Source: Paramecium sonneborni
Taxonomy: Eukaryota > Ciliophora > Oligohymenophorea > Peniculida > Parameciidae
NCBI GenBank assembly: GCA_905182985.1
Contig: CAJJDN010000100.1
Coordinates: 156,399 to 220,398, forward strand
Direction: 5' to 3'
DNA: 64,000 nt
The notes beneath the pieces are model-generated. The model saw only the letters and a list, made by a program, of their open reading frames with translations. It was not told the DNA's origin and did no database searches. The position numbers and the translations under genes are program-made. Within the stretch, counting starts at the first letter, position 1; every line of letters begins with the position of its first letter. This document shows, piece by piece, positions 45,691-61,600 of this stretch.

Positions 45691-46570
45691 ATGAGTAAAA
45701 AAGATAACTTAAATGGTATTTATATTTAATCTTCTAATGATTTGGAATAAGATGATGATTAATTTTAACCAAAGGATAATGAAGAAAGAGAAGAAATTAA
45801 ATAAGAATTGATATAAGCATAAACTAATAGTTAATTGTCATCAATTGAATAAATAGAAGATATTCCTGTACCTAGACTAACACTATTTGTGTATTGATTA
45901 GAATGATTTGAATAGTTCGCATATGTCAATTGATGATGGCCAAAATTATTACAAAAAGCCAATGTCAATAGAATCAATAAGTCCTACTAAATTATCACCT
46001 TTAAAGAAATAGGAAAATTAAATTGAATAAAGTCTATAAGATTTATTATAATAGGATATTTAATTGAAAGAGGAATAATTCAATCCATAAAAGGAATAAT
46101 AAGTTTAAACAAGAAGAAAAGTAAATAAAACAAATTATAATGTTGATGATTCTCCTGTAGAATAAGATGAAATAAAACCTTGTCATTGTTCAAAAACTCA
46201 TTGTTTATAATTATATTGTTCTTGTTTTCATAATAGACGTTAATGTATGAGTGAATGTAAATGTAATGATTGTTATAATGATGGTAAACATGAGGATGAT
46301 GTTTTGAAGGCAGTGGAATCAATTAAATTAAAAGAATAGAGAGCCTCTCATCATGATTTAGATTCATTTGATACAAAATAAGTATGGGGTTGTAAATGTA
46401 AAAAAACAAAATGTGTAAAAGGTTATTGTGAATGTTTTATAAGAGGAAAAAAATGTACATCACATTGTTAATGTACAGAATGTGAAAATAGAAGATAACC
46501 TAAAAAGAAATAACAAAAGTAATAAAACACTTAGATTAATAAAAAAATAAAGAAAAAAACTTAAATATGA
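45691..46570 (+). CDS. CXC-domain (tesmin/TSO1, LIN54-like) DNA-binding protein
   Basis: A 34-nt intron (after IEDIP) gives exactly 281 residues, ATG at 45691, TGA at 46568-46570. Two cysteine-rich CXC repeats are separated by a spacer. The first is KPCHCSKTHCLQLYCSCFHN, RRQCMSECKCNDCYN; the second is WGCKCKKTKCVKGYCECFIR, GKKCTSHCQCTECEN. This double-CXC (CRC) domain is that of LIN54, tesmin and plant TSO1/CPP proteins, which bind CHR-type promoter elements, LIN54 as the DNA-binding subunit of the DREAM/MuvB complex. The N-terminal half is acidic and Gln/Ser-rich; the C-terminus is basic. The invariant Tyr in each repeat (LYC, GYC) is retained. Confidence 0.9.
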
Positions 46571-47006
46571 TTAATTTTGGCATTTTCAATTAAAATTGGA
46601 AAGTTTTCACTGCTCTAATATTAATAACATAAAATTATTATATTCTAAATATATAATATATTCTAAATCTTGTAATTTTTATTTTTAAGCAAGTAATCTT
46701 AGATATGTTCTTTCTTTATCATCATTAATATTTGAATTTAAATTTTTATTCATTGATTGATCTAATATTAATTTTTGTTATATGATAGATTTAATGGTCA
46801 TTGAAAGAAATATCTAACTAAAATTGATTTTACACTTAATTTGAATTAAAACCCTGACTATTATTAAATTTTAAAGGATTTTAGAATAAAATTAGAATGT
46901 AGAATAGAATATCGTTAATGGAACAGTTAAATAAATAATAAATTAGTTGTTTAGACATATTTTATATAATTTAATTATAATAATAATGAAAGAACATTAG
47001 GGGTTA
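46571..47006. other. intergenic region
   Basis: 436 bp, AT-rich, no coding signal recognised on either strand. Confidence 0.45.
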
Positions 47007-47586
47007 ATGACAAATGAATTTCAACCAATCAAATAAAAGTACTTCTTACATGAGAAAGTACAACTAAAATAAGATCCTTTTGTAGAGAGTTTGTAAGAGT
47101 ATTTTTAGATATTTCGAAGACGAATAATCTTGCATATATTTTTGTGTATATTGAAAATAAAATAGCATATAGCATTTTTCTTTTTAGCGTTAATAATTCC
47201 ATCCATAATACTATAGGCAGATTATATTGAATTAGATGTATCTAAGAATGGAACAAAATTTAGAATGGAATAAACTTGGGATCCACCAATAAGTATATAT
47301 GTGTTTTCTAAAACTGATATTCTTTTGTTGGATGTGTAATTGTTTTTAGATGAAAAAGAGATTACAGAATTCACAATTTATGAACGATTGTATATCAATA
47401 CTCAATACAACTTGACTAGTAATACAACTTACAGTTTTAGTAAACTAATATTTTAATGAGGCAGCAGTTAGATTGATGGCATAGTTCAACTTTGTACCCA
47501 CGTCTTATTTGATTATCGTAGTTGTAATGCTAGTCATCTCCCTTTTGTACTCTATCCTTACATACATTCGCTATAAAAAACTTTGA
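47007..47586 (+). CDS. two-pass membrane protein with lumenal domain
   Basis: A 25-nt intron (gtaaactaatattttaatgaggcag) gives exactly 184 residues, ATG at 47007, TGA at 47584-47586. A charged cytosolic N-terminus of ~40 residues leads into a hydrophobic segment (RIILHIFLCILK, AFFLFLALIIPSIIL). A ~75-residue soluble domain follows (DYIELDVSKNGTKF, TWDPPISIYVFSKTD, LDEKEITEFTIYERLYIN) with NLT and NTT glycosylation sites. A C-terminal transmembrane helix (SYLIIVVVMLVISLLYSIL) ends in RYKKL. The layout is like TMEM or p24-type single-domain proteins, but no family is recognised. Confidence 0.68.
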
Positions 47587-47915
47587 TCTTTTATTGTGTT
47601 TAGTTTCTTCTTTTGTTTCAAGTGAATCATACCTTATTTTATTCTATTAATTCAATTTATACATAATAATATTACTCATTTGCACAAATATCTTTTAATA
47701 GTTTTTTAATAATTTTTGTATTCTTTTGTTATTTCATCTCATTATTGATTTCTGATTTAAATTAGTTATCTAAATATATCTGTCAAATAATTAAAAAGCC
47801 ATTAAATTCATAGTTCATATTATTTTGTTATTAAATGTAATAATATTATTAATAATGATAGGTAATCAAAGAATAAAATGAAGCTGTCTAAGATAAATAA
47901 TAAATATATATATAT
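47587..47915. other. intergenic region with a weak minus-strand open stretch
   Basis: On the minus strand an ATG near 47733 reads MKQQKNTKIIKKLLKDICAN and about 15 more codons to TGA, with coding-like Lys/Gln usage, antisense to the region between two plus-strand genes. Too short and unsupported to call. A (TA)n tract lies at 47904-47917, just before the bZIP start. Confidence 0.35.
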
Positions 47916-49210
47916 ATGTAATAACAAGCAGAAGAATTAGATTAATTTATACAAACCTTAAATAATTAATCAACTATTCCTTTCCTTCAACAAGCATTAA
48001 CATAGGATTAATTATTAGCATAAAATGCTCGTCTTCTCTAACAATTACATGAATAATAGAGAATGCTTAATTTGCAAAGCTTTTTGACTTAAAGTGTTCT
48101 TCAGAATCCGTTTATAAATCAATAAATCACTTAAGAAAGTAAAAAGATTAAGAAAACAAAATCAACGCTTTAGAGGATTCAATCAAATGCTAGTATAAAA
48201 GAATAAGCCCCATTATTATAGGAAATAAAGGGTAACGTAAAGAATGCATACATAAAAAAAATTACATCTTTACTAAGTGTTGAAGGTGAGAAATTGTTGG
48301 ATGAAGAATTATAAGAAGATTTATAAGGAGACAGTTCATCAGAAGAAGTATCGAAGGAATAAAAATTTGGTTTAGCTGGATTATTGGGATCTGGTAATGA
48401 TCTATTAAGTGCTGAGTCAAGGAATAAGAGATTAAGAAAGAGTGCTAAGAATTCACGTTTAAGAAAGAAGGTTTACTTGAAGTTGTTAGAGAAAAAAGTA
48501 ATATTACACTCAAAGTAATTAGGTTTCTGATTTGGATTAAAAAATTTAAGAATATAAAAAAACAACTAGATAGTCATTTGAGTATTTGACATAAATATTA
48601 TCATCTCATCCAATACTAAATAGTATGATTATTGGTAATTCAAATGCATTTGATTAAATTAAATAATGTAATCAATCAGATCAAGCTTAACTTTTATTAG
48701 ATTCATATTTGGTATTAATAATAATTATTATTTATTATAGATGAGATATGGCACATGTGGAATTAAAAGAAGAGATTATCTTAAATACGCAGTTAAAAAT
48801 ATTCAAAGAAATTTCTTGAAAGGAAATTATGGATTACAATTAATTAGTTTAAATCATGAAGTTAAAAATTGTATTTTTATTATTTATTTTAGATGATGAA
48901 GAATTTAATAACTATGTTGAAATTGTTAAGAAATTAACTAAATTAGAAGATGAAAATTTAATTTATAAAGTACTTCCTATCATAGATAAATTATTAAATC
49001 ATAGAAAGATATCTTAATAGTAATTCATTTTTTATTATTATTCTTAGATTATTATTGAAACTTAATACAGAAATGAAAAAATTAAAACTTATACAATCTG
49101 AAGTTGAAGAGACTGTTAATCAATTTACTCAATAAATATCACCCATTTAATAACTTGAACTGGTCAAAAATGTTGAGAAACTAGCAACTTTTAATAGATC
49201 ACTCAAATGA
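47916..49210 (+). CDS. bZIP transcription factor
   Basis: Four introns (28, 29, 22 and 28 nt) give exactly 395 residues, ATG at 47916, TGA at 49208-49210. The N-terminal ~90 residues are Gln/Leu-rich. An acidic stretch precedes the bZIP, which reads RNKRLRKSAKNSRLRKKVYL, then KLLEKKVILHSKQLEYKK. The basic region has the NxxxAxxSR-like pattern (SAKNSRLRKK) followed by Leu/Val heptads that continue across the first intron. A helical C-terminal domain (RYGTCGIKRRDYLKYAVKNI, LPIIDKLLNHRKIS) and a second coiled coil follow. It probably binds DNA as a dimer. The target is unknown. Confidence 0.8.
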
Positions 49211-49287
49211 ATGTATATTAAATTATTATTTATAACAATAACATGTTAAATTATATAAATTTAATTAAATAACAATCAAAACTAAAA

Positions 49288-49968
49288 ATGGAATTATTAA
49301 ACCATTAGGAAAAAGAATTATTAAAAAAATATAATAATTACATATCAAATACAAAGATATAAGAATCAATAAAATATTCTGATATTTTTGTTGGAAATTA
49401 TTATGTTAATGTATGTTAATTATAAAAGGAGATTAAATTTAAAAATGTAAAAATGGATTTTTAAACTTCTTCATCTACAAAAAGAGGTGAGTTTAAAAAT
49501 ATTATATAAGTGTTAAGAAGTTCTCGTAGATTTAAAAAGAGAGAAGAAAATGATAATATAAATAATAATTGTAAAATAATTGAGTAAAATTAAAAGAAGA
49601 AATAATTTGAAAAGAGTTAGAAGTTCTAAATGAATAAATGAAGAAAAATTAAGATAAACCAGAGAAACAAGTAAGACATAAATCATCTTTGTCATAAGAT
49701 TATCCAGAATAACAAATTAGATAAGAGAAATTGGATAGTAGATAATAAACAATGATGATTTTAAAATAATTTAATGAGTAATAATAACAAATGAATAGCT
49801 AGAAATTATTATCATAACTTGAAAGATTAATATAAATGAAAAAAATAGATAATAAGTTCTTTTATAAAGACATATTGAAAAATGCCCATAAATTGGGAAG
49901 AGAGTTAAGGAAGAAATAAAGGAATTATTAAATTAGTTATTATGATATACGTATGTATAATTAACTTA
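49288..49968 (+). CDS. uncharacterised Lys/Gln-rich protein, 3' end unresolved
   Basis: ATG at 49288 opens MELLNHQEKELLKKYNNYIS, then IFVGNYYVNVCQLQKEIKFK, a basic RSSRRFKKREEN stretch and a long Gln/Lys coiled region (QFNEQQQQMNSQ, LLSQLERLIQMKKI, KNAHKLGRELRKKQ). A frame change near 49565-49610 needs an intron; the only fit is 44 nt, long for this genome, so either that splice or the model is wrong. The reading frame then runs close to, and possibly overlaps, the start of the next gene. No domain recognised. Confidence 0.45.
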
Positions 49969-50013
49969 TATTCAGAATTTTGTATAAATTTAATATCACA
50001 TATTAATTTTTTA

Positions 50014-50815
50014 ATGTGGAAATTACTATTGATCACTTTGAGTATTGTTTAATTTAGAGCTCAAGAAGATGAGTTGAATGAAGAAGATCAAGAATCTTTA
50101 GAATCTTAATAAAATTGTAAGAATATTGTATTAATTATTAGCATAGTAAAATTATTATTAATAATAACAATATGGATGCATAATCTTAACAAAATACCAT
50201 CTTTAGGAACGAAGTCAAGAATTACTGTAATTATTTAAATAGATTACAAATGAATAAGATAAAAGAAATTCATATGAAAAATTATAAGCTTAATTAGTAA
50301 TGTAATGTATGCAAAAAATCTAATACTAACAATTGGCTGATCTTTTTAATTAGTTGAGACAATAAACTTTTAAATATTAAGATTTTTAGGATGTTTTTAT
50401 GATGACTGATTTGAATTTAGATGATGATTACACTTTAACAGATTAAGAAAAGATGATTTCTAAAGAAATAGAGGTATTTAATACTATGATGATGATTATA
50501 GTAATTTGACAAAAATATGCAAGAATAATAAAAAAAATATAAATAAGAATAAGGTTATGATGACGATGATGATGAAGAAGTAGATCCAAGAAGAAGACAT
50601 TAACCATAGGGTTATAAATTATTTGGAGTAGATTTGTCAAAACTATAAAATTCAACATAGATGATTATTTTTATTAGTTTGGTTTCCTTGTTTAGTGTGA
50701 TATTATTTTTAGGTCAATTTAATAATTGATTTTTATAGGATTGAGATTTGTATAATAGAATACATAAGGTCCAGTGAAGAGAAATAAAAAAGATAAGAAG
50801 GTGAAATAAAAATGA
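50014..50815 (+). CDS. type I membrane protein with signal peptide and possible KxKxx ER-retrieval tail
   Basis: Three introns (25, 28 and 26 nt) give exactly 240 residues, ATG at 50014, TGA at 50813-50815. The signal peptide is MWKLLLITLSIVQFRA, with cleavage likely after FRA. The lumenal part is Gln-rich and acidic (EDELNEEDQESLESQQN; GYDDDDDEEVDPRRR). One transmembrane helix (MIIFISLVSLFSVILFLG) is followed by a basic tail RNKKDKKVKQK. Lys at -5 and -3 fits the COPI-binding KxKxx signal. If the last intron (gtcaatttaataattgattt..) is retained, the protein instead ends 220 residues in at LGQFNN (TGA 50727-50729) and lacks the tail. Family unknown. Confidence 0.65.
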
Positions 50816-50826
50816 ACATAAAATTA

Positions 50827-53850
<3,024 letters not shown>

Positions 53851-53914
53851 TTTATTAAGAATTAAAGGATTTTATATACAATTTAACTTAAAATTTAAAA
53901 TGAATAAAAAACAT

Positions 53915-54205
53915 TCAAATTATACTTATAAACTTTTTATTCCCATTTTATCTCTTTGGAAATGATAAAAATTACTTTCTATACTTTTCCTACTCATTAT
54001 TTATTTTTATTTCATCTTCTACCTATATTCCCATTTACAATACCAATTCCTATGTCTCTATTAATCTATTCTAACATTCCTAAATCTATTCACACAACAT
54101 TAAAATCTCTTCATTTTTTAAACGTAACTAAAAATCTTATTCATCTATTATCTACTATTATTTTTTTATTAACTCTTTGAAAGAATCCTCTTCATCCAAA
54201 CTCAT
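53915..54205 (-). CDS. small coiled-coil protein, 96 aa
   Basis: ATG at 54205 to TGA at 53915-53917, one exon, 96 residues. The sequence is a near-continuous amphipathic helix rich in Gln/Glu/Leu: MSLDEEDSFKELIKKQQQII, LRLKNEEILMLCEQIQEC, LIETQELVLQM, then a short basic end (FPKRQNGNKKF). Many Gln codons are TAA/TAG, which hides the gene in a standard-code translation. It starts 232 bp from the divergent RING gene. No family recognised. Confidence 0.6.
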
Positions 54206-54437
54206 TACAAAATTATTCTTATTTATTATTAATTATAAAATTTCATATTTTATTCTTCAAAATTTAACTTTTTCATTCTACCTTATCTTATTTCAATATA
54301 AGCATCTCTAATCTATCATCATTTTTTAGAATTACTCACTTACCCTAAAAGTTAATATACTTATGTACTTAGTATTAAAATTATAGAATAAAATAGACCC
54401 ATATTTTACAATATATAGTTTAATAATCTTATTTTAG

Positions 54438-55619
54438 ATGGAAGAAAAAAGATAATATTTTATACCTATCAAAGAAATAAATCAAAACTTATCATGCAAA
54501 ATTTGTAAAAATGTGGCCTTAAATGCTATTGAATGTTAAACTTGTGAATAACTTTACTGTGAAGAATGCGTAATATTTTGGAAGAGAAAAAAAAATGAGT
54601 AAATATAAAATTTTTATATTCAGATGTCCTGAATGTAAAGAATAATTTAAGACTAAATAGCCTCATAGATTAATTCGAGAAGAACTCTCTAAATAAAAAT
54701 TTTCTTGTATAAATCAGGGATGCAAAGTTGAATTACTTATGAATGAGGTAATTCAACATATTAATGAATGTTAATTTAAGAATGTCAATTGTATATGTGG
54801 ATGGAGTGGACCTTAATCAAAATAAAAATACCATGTAATTTAATTTCTATTTTTAAGGAACAAACTTGTTAATAATTTATTACAAAATAATGTAATATTT
54901 GCAAAGAAGAAATAAAGTTATATAAGTATTAAAATCATAATTGTTTTTTTGAATTTTAATAGAAATTGGAAAAAATTACAGAAAAATTCTATGAATATAA
55001 AGAAACATCAGAATATTCTATAAAAGAATTAAAAAATCAATAAAATAAGGAATATAATGAATTACAGATTATTAAAGAATAGATCAAAGGAATAGGATAG
55101 GAAACTAATGATTTAAAGAAATAGTTCACAGATCTGACATAATTATTAAGATCTTCAGAATAGAAATGTAAATAGCTTCTTGAAGTATAATAATACACTG
55201 GACCATTCATAACATAAGGTAAGCTAATAGAATCAAAATCATTATAATGCAGTAAGGATCATATGATAAAGTATTGGATGAATCCTTAAGGAGAAGAGAA
55301 AACAAAGAAATGTTTAAAGTGTTAGAAAACTTAAGTTAATTGTAGATATTGTTGTCCTATATGTGTTTTCTTTGTATGCTTAAAGTGTTAAGAACCAGAA
55401 TTAACAAGGAATCCTCATGAGAATTCTGTTCTTTGTCCTGCAAGACACAAAATAACAAAGAAGATTTAAGGACTTATTTGTACAATATGTGAAAAGAATT
55501 CTTCATAAATGAGGAACCCTGGAGGTGCAAATTGTACAGAATGTGATTTTGCAATTTGTTTTGAATGTTTAGAGAATGAAAGATATAAAGGAAGAGTTTA
55601 ATAGTGTCCAGTTCAATGA
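54438..55619 (+). CDS. RING-finger/TRAF-type zinc-finger protein (putative E3 ligase)
   Basis: Introns of 25 and 23 nt give exactly 377 residues, ATG at 54438, TGA at 55617-55619. The RING lies near the N-terminus (residues ~20-60): CKICKNVALNAIECQTCEQL, YCEECV, then CPECKEQFK after the first intron. A TRAF-type finger follows: CINQGCKVELLMNEVIQHIN, ECQFKNVNCICGW, and a further CNICKEEIKLYKYQNHNCFF. A coiled coil spans ~residues 145-230. The C-terminus has Cys-rich ZZ/B-box-like pairs (CLKCQKTQVNCRYCCPICVF, CLKCQEPE, LICTICEK, NCTECDFAICFECLE). Ubiquitin-ligase activity is inferred from the RING. Confidence 0.85.
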
Positions 55620-55669
55620 AAAAACTAAATAAATGATATTCAAATTAGTTAACTAAATAAATTTTTGAT

Positions 55670-58600
55670 TCAATGAAGTGATTTTTAATTATGTTCTTCA
55701 ATATTATTTTCTAAATTCTATTTTGGTTGTTATTCTGTGATTAATTCTAAATCTAATGCTTTTTAGATTGGTAACCAACTAATATCATTTTATAAGAATT
55801 TGCTATAAACATATGATTCTGTGCCTGTATGTTCAGTCTTCTATTTCACCTTTAGATATAATAAATAAGCTAAATAATTCCAAGGATTATGATATTTGTG
55901 AACATGATTGTCAAATGATATACCTTCTTTTTCAAAAACAGTTCTAGTTAAATCACATATATAACATCTATTTTAAGAATCGAAATCTTTAAATATATAT
56001 TAATATTACCTTTTTAATTTTTTTAATCCCTCAATTAAGCGAAAGTATCAATGATAATACCAAAGATAATATTCAACCAAATGATATTGATGAGAATAAA
56101 AAATGTTACATCATAAAGAACTCTTTATGAATAATAATTTAAGTTTGAATGAGTAGGTGGAGCTACTAAAACATCTCCAATTCCTCCACCTGCTCTCAAA
56201 CCTTAATGAATAACAAATATAAGACATTAAAAAGCAGAATAGCAAACTGTTGAATCTAAAGAATCAGATTCATCAGATGCACTATTACCTTCTTTTAATT
56301 ATTCCTTAAAATCAGTACTTTAATATGCTATCAACGAATATAAATACCTATATAATTTTATTATTTTTACATTATTAATACTCCCAATAAAACTGTCATC
56401 AATAATTGTTTATAATTAAGTGATATACTTTTAATTACATTTCTTAAAACTTATGAATGATCTATGATATCTAATAATAAGAATCCATAAAATAATTTAT
56501 TATACAAAAGACCTAATAAATTTACAATAAGCAATAAAAACCAATAAAAAGTATAACTACTAAATAGCATTCTTTTGATTATTAATAATGCTTGAAGTAA
56601 AGTTATTTGAAATGGATAAATATATGTTTTTGAATTTACTGATTAAGATTAATTTTGATTAGATTTTTTCAAATAATTTAATTATATTAGATCAGAAACT
56701 TATTTGTATATTCTATCATACTCTAATTACATTCTTATAAAAATCCAAGTAAGAATTATTACTCCATATAAAATACAATTCACTATAGCTATAGCTTTTG
56801 CTAGATTTGCAAGTTTCTCTTCAGTGTCATCTATTGTAATTAGAATATTCAATAAAAGAGCTAAAATCATACACATATTCCTTAAGTAAACGATAAAATT
56901 ATTGTTAAATCTAATTCCTATTTTTCTTAATTTCATAAAGTGTACCATTTCCATATAAAAATTATCCATGTTATCCAGTAATCCATTTATTTTATCATTA
57001 ATTGAATCTCTTTCAACTTCTTCCATAAATTAATGTTTTGTCTCTTCTGTTAGATATTTCATTAGAGTTGGAACTTAAAAATATATTTTCTCTAATTTTC
57101 CATTCATATTTACTATTTCAATTGAAGCTGTTTCATTTTTATAGTAATTTAGAGCTCTTCTTAATTTAGGATTACTTTCACTATCTGTAAAATTTTTAAT
57201 CTATGGAATATAATTGCTGAGCTTTTTCAATAATAAATACATCATAAAAGTTTCACCAACCATTTCTTCCATCTCTTCTTCTTAAATTGAATTAACTTAG
57301 GATTATTATTAAACTTTTAAATGTTATTAAGATCGAATATTATGAAAATTATTAGAGAAGAATTCCATGAATAAATTTTAATTTGGTAAAGTCTCTTTTG
57401 TATCCTTTGTCTAAATAACTCCATGTAAATTTACTGGCTCTTCTGCTTCAGTTTTAACTCTCTCTAATACTTTTAATTCTAAATTTATTTAAATCTATGT
57501 ATTTCTTATCTTTTTTATTATTTTCCAATAAACTAATTATATTCTTTCAAAAAGAATTTAAGGATTAAAATATTAAGATATCTTCTTTGCTATTTCTTAA
57601 TCACCATTTCCTTCCATTAATGATAATTGAAGTAAAAATACTTTGCTTCTTAAACTTGAAAAAACTATATCTCTTCTTTAAAATTTCTCTTTATCAACTC
57701 TTTATTAAAGTATAATTTATTCAAGAACCTCTAAAATTTTAGTAGATTAACATAGTTCAGTTTAATTTTCTAAACAAGGACCTTAAACACATTCAATTAA
57801 AAAATCAAGTAATTTTTATCCAAGAGCTACGTTCTGTTCATTCATTATTTAAACATATTTCTCAAATAATTCAGCTGTAAACATTATAAAATTAATAGGT
57901 TATTTACTATTAGGTTGAATTCTTAAAAAATTTTACATTTAAATAAAATGATCCTCACAACCTAAACGAAACATTTCAAAAATCAAAATACATCCATTTA
58001 TTTTATTATTCAATATTTTATTAATATTTCTATTTTTTCTTTCAATTTTGGATATCTCTGCCATTTTTACATCTTAAAACATATCTGTTATGAAATTTTA
58101 TAAATTTATTATAAAAGTATTTGAAAGATCTCTTTGTAAATACAATAAAAAAGAATTCTAAATTTCCCGAGATGAATCATCTATATAATCTACAAAAGCT
58201 TTAATATATTCAAGCTTTTATTCAGAATCCACTTCTTATTTAATTAAATCACAAAGAAAATCCGTGAAACCAAGTTCTCCTAAATCTTTTAATATAGATT
58301 TAGTGATTTGAAAATCTTCTTTATAATTTGATAGTTTCCTTACTATATTAATAGATTTTAATTTAATGGATGGTGAAATTGAGGTTTCAGATAACATTTA
58401 AATTAAAGCTGTTACCATTCTCTTAAATTTAGTTGTATCATCACGTTTTAAAGTAATAATTAAATTTACTAATTATTGAATTTCATTTTCTCTCTCTGAA
58501 GCAACAAGATGTTCATCAATTAATTTTGTTCTTTATGATTTTATTGACTTTATCCATTTATCTAAAATCATTTAATCTCCTTATTATAAATCATTTCTTA

Positions 58601-61600
58601 GTAATTAAAACGCAATATCTGACTGTTTAAAGAAATTTATGGTCTCTACTATCCTTTTAATATTTTCTTTATCGATTTCATCATCTTCTTGTGCCAAAAA
58701 ACTAAGTTCTTAGTTTTATTCATCTTAATTATTAGATAATAATTTATGGGTTAAATTCAATAATTTAGTTGTTTTTTATCCACTTCTTCTATTATAATTC
58801 AAAAATTTGATTTTTTCACTTGATCCTCCATTTGGAGCGCTTAAATTAAATTGTCTAACTTTTTCAATTATTTCACAGATAGGTTATTATATTGAAATTA
58901 TTTCATTTTAAACAACATCTTCAAAATATTCTTGTTCATCACTATCAAAATATTTTGGAAAAACCTTTTTAACAAAGACTTTGGTTACTTCCAAAACTCC
59001 ATAAATAATATAAATAAAACTAGCTTTCTCAACTGATATTGACATAATATATTCTTAACTTGTATATTGATTTCTTAATCCAAATATATTAAATACTATA
59101 CTATTCACTAATTTTACATTTCCCATTTTTTTAAGATTCTGATTTTCTATAAAACTAACTGTCATTTATTTAAATATTACTTCAGTCATAGTTTTAACTA
59201 ATTCTTGTTTTTCTTCAAAATTTAAGAATTGTAAATTATCTAAGAATACACTTTAAAAGTACAGTACAATCTCTGATTTTAATGGATACCATTCATCTAA
59301 TTGATTTAACATTTCAGCAACTTTATTAATTGGAAATAATTTGTGAATAAATTCATTAACCAATATTGATCTTTTGGAACAAATAATTCTCATTAATCTA
59401 AGTAATTCTGTTATAAACAGAATTTCTATTGGCATTTCAATAATTCCATTCAATTATGTATGTTTTTATTAATTATGTGGTGTTTATAAAGCAGTTGTAT
59501 GACTACCAGTAAAAAAGGATTCCAATCTAAAAATATATATAGTATGTATAAGATTTCCAATGTCTTTGGCAAAAGTTGCAAGTTATTTTGTAGATTAAAA
59601 TAATTACACGATAACATAATTATTTTGTACAACATCACTTTCTTTTACTTTCAAAAGTATTTATAAAAATTAAAGAAAATAGATAGCTGCTTCATAATTT
59701 TTATTAGCAAAATTATTACCAAAAACAGAAAACAATTTTGCTAGAATAGAATTCTCATCATTATATTTATCTAATGAAAATAAAATGTTATAATTATCTC
59801 GAAATAATTCAGCAAATAAAATGTAAATTAGAGTTTAAAAATGTTTTCTTTTGACATTACACATTTCATGTAAAAAAGAATCCTTATGCTTACTTAAATT
59901 TAATATCATTTCTTAGTTTTCTTCATTTCGTATTACAAAATAAATCAAAAATAATATGCTTTTTTCTAAGATATCACTTTTGATTTCCCATCCTTTTTTA
60001 TTTGCATTACTAACTAGAACATCTTTTTCTCTAAATAGAGTACTAGTTTCTTATTTTAAATTATCTATTAATTTTTACATCAATTCATGAAAACCTAAAT
60101 ACCTTAATAATTTTTATCTATAAAATATTGTCAAAACATCAATTGATAATGAATTATTTATTTTCCAAACAAATTTTTATTACTAATCCATAGTAAATGA
60201 TTTTATAGACTATAATTATTCTTCTTGTTCATCTCTCATAGGATTTTATGCTGATAAATCAATTAAATCAAGTTCTGCTTTTGATACAAATTACTCTATA
60301 ATTGCTATTTCTTATTTAATCTTGCTCTTAACCATTTTTTCTTCTTATGCTTAATAATGTTTCTCTTCATTCTCCAATTAATTAATTTCCATAAACATTT
60401 ACATATCTGATTTAGCTGCATAGTCTGAATAAAATATAACTAATATATCTGATAAAGCATCATTGATTGTTTCATAATGTTTACTGGAATCTTTTTCTAA
60501 TGATTATTTTAAATCAATTATTGCAAAATGTAATTTCCAATATATGTTTGAAAAATCTGTAAATATGGTTTAATTAATTTAAAATTATAAATCTCCTTCA
60601 TCTAATGCTTCAATTAAAATGGTTTAATTCAATGTTTATAGAAAATTACTTCTTGTAGAATAAATAAGCCACAAGAATTCAGTAACTTTAGCTGATAATC
60701 TTATTTAATTTAAAGTAAGCAATTCAATTAAAAAATAAACTAATGATATATCAGTTTATTTTATTCCTCCAATATATTCTAAGATTACTGTTTTACGAGC
60801 ATAAGTACATTCTCTCAAAATTGTTGTCAATTCTTATGTTGTAAACATATCTTTATCATCAAGTTAACTTTTAGATGGTTGTCCTCTAGTATGATAACTA
60901 GCTCTTTTGGCTTATCTCAACCTTTAAACAACTTCAGCATATTTTTTATTTTTTGCAAATTTTTACAAATATTGTAAATCATCAAATATTGTTTAATTGT
61001 CATCTGTCATAATAAATTAATCTGCCATTCTGGATTATTGAAATTATTCTAAAAGAATTAGAATTTCAATTAATTCATCTAACCAAATCATACTTTTAGC
61101 ATAAGTAGTTCTAGACACTGCCCTTTAGGTAATTGTGCTTTCAAACAAATAATCCTTTACCTCTAATGGTTTCTATTCTTTGGATTTTTAATTTCCTTAA
61201 AGTTGATGTTTTATATATTTCTCTTCAAGTGTAGCTGAAACTACAGAATTTTTAAGAAATTCTATGAATTTATGATACATATTATACAAATTATGAGCAT
61301 CACTTAGATATTCAATGAATAATCCTTTTTTTAAGAATTCTGTAAATGTTAAAATCAATTATTTGATATATACATGATCATTAGCTTTAATTTCATAAAT
61401 AGATTTATTTTTCCAAAAATTTGAGATGAATTCAGACATATATAACCAAAAGTCAATAGTAGTGTCACTTTCAACTAAATATTTTTTTCCTACCTTTTGA
61501 TAAACTTCAGAAATCTTTTTTTGTGCAAAAGCATAAAGAATAATTTCATATTCTTCTTTTTTAAACATTTAGAGGAATCCTCCTTTAGCTTTATTCTTTT

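Noticed and set aside
47007..47586. Longer minus-strand frame antisense to the two-pass membrane protein
   Set aside because: The plus-strand model gives two membrane helices, glycosylation sites and an exact spliced length; the minus frame has no recognisable feature over this stretch.
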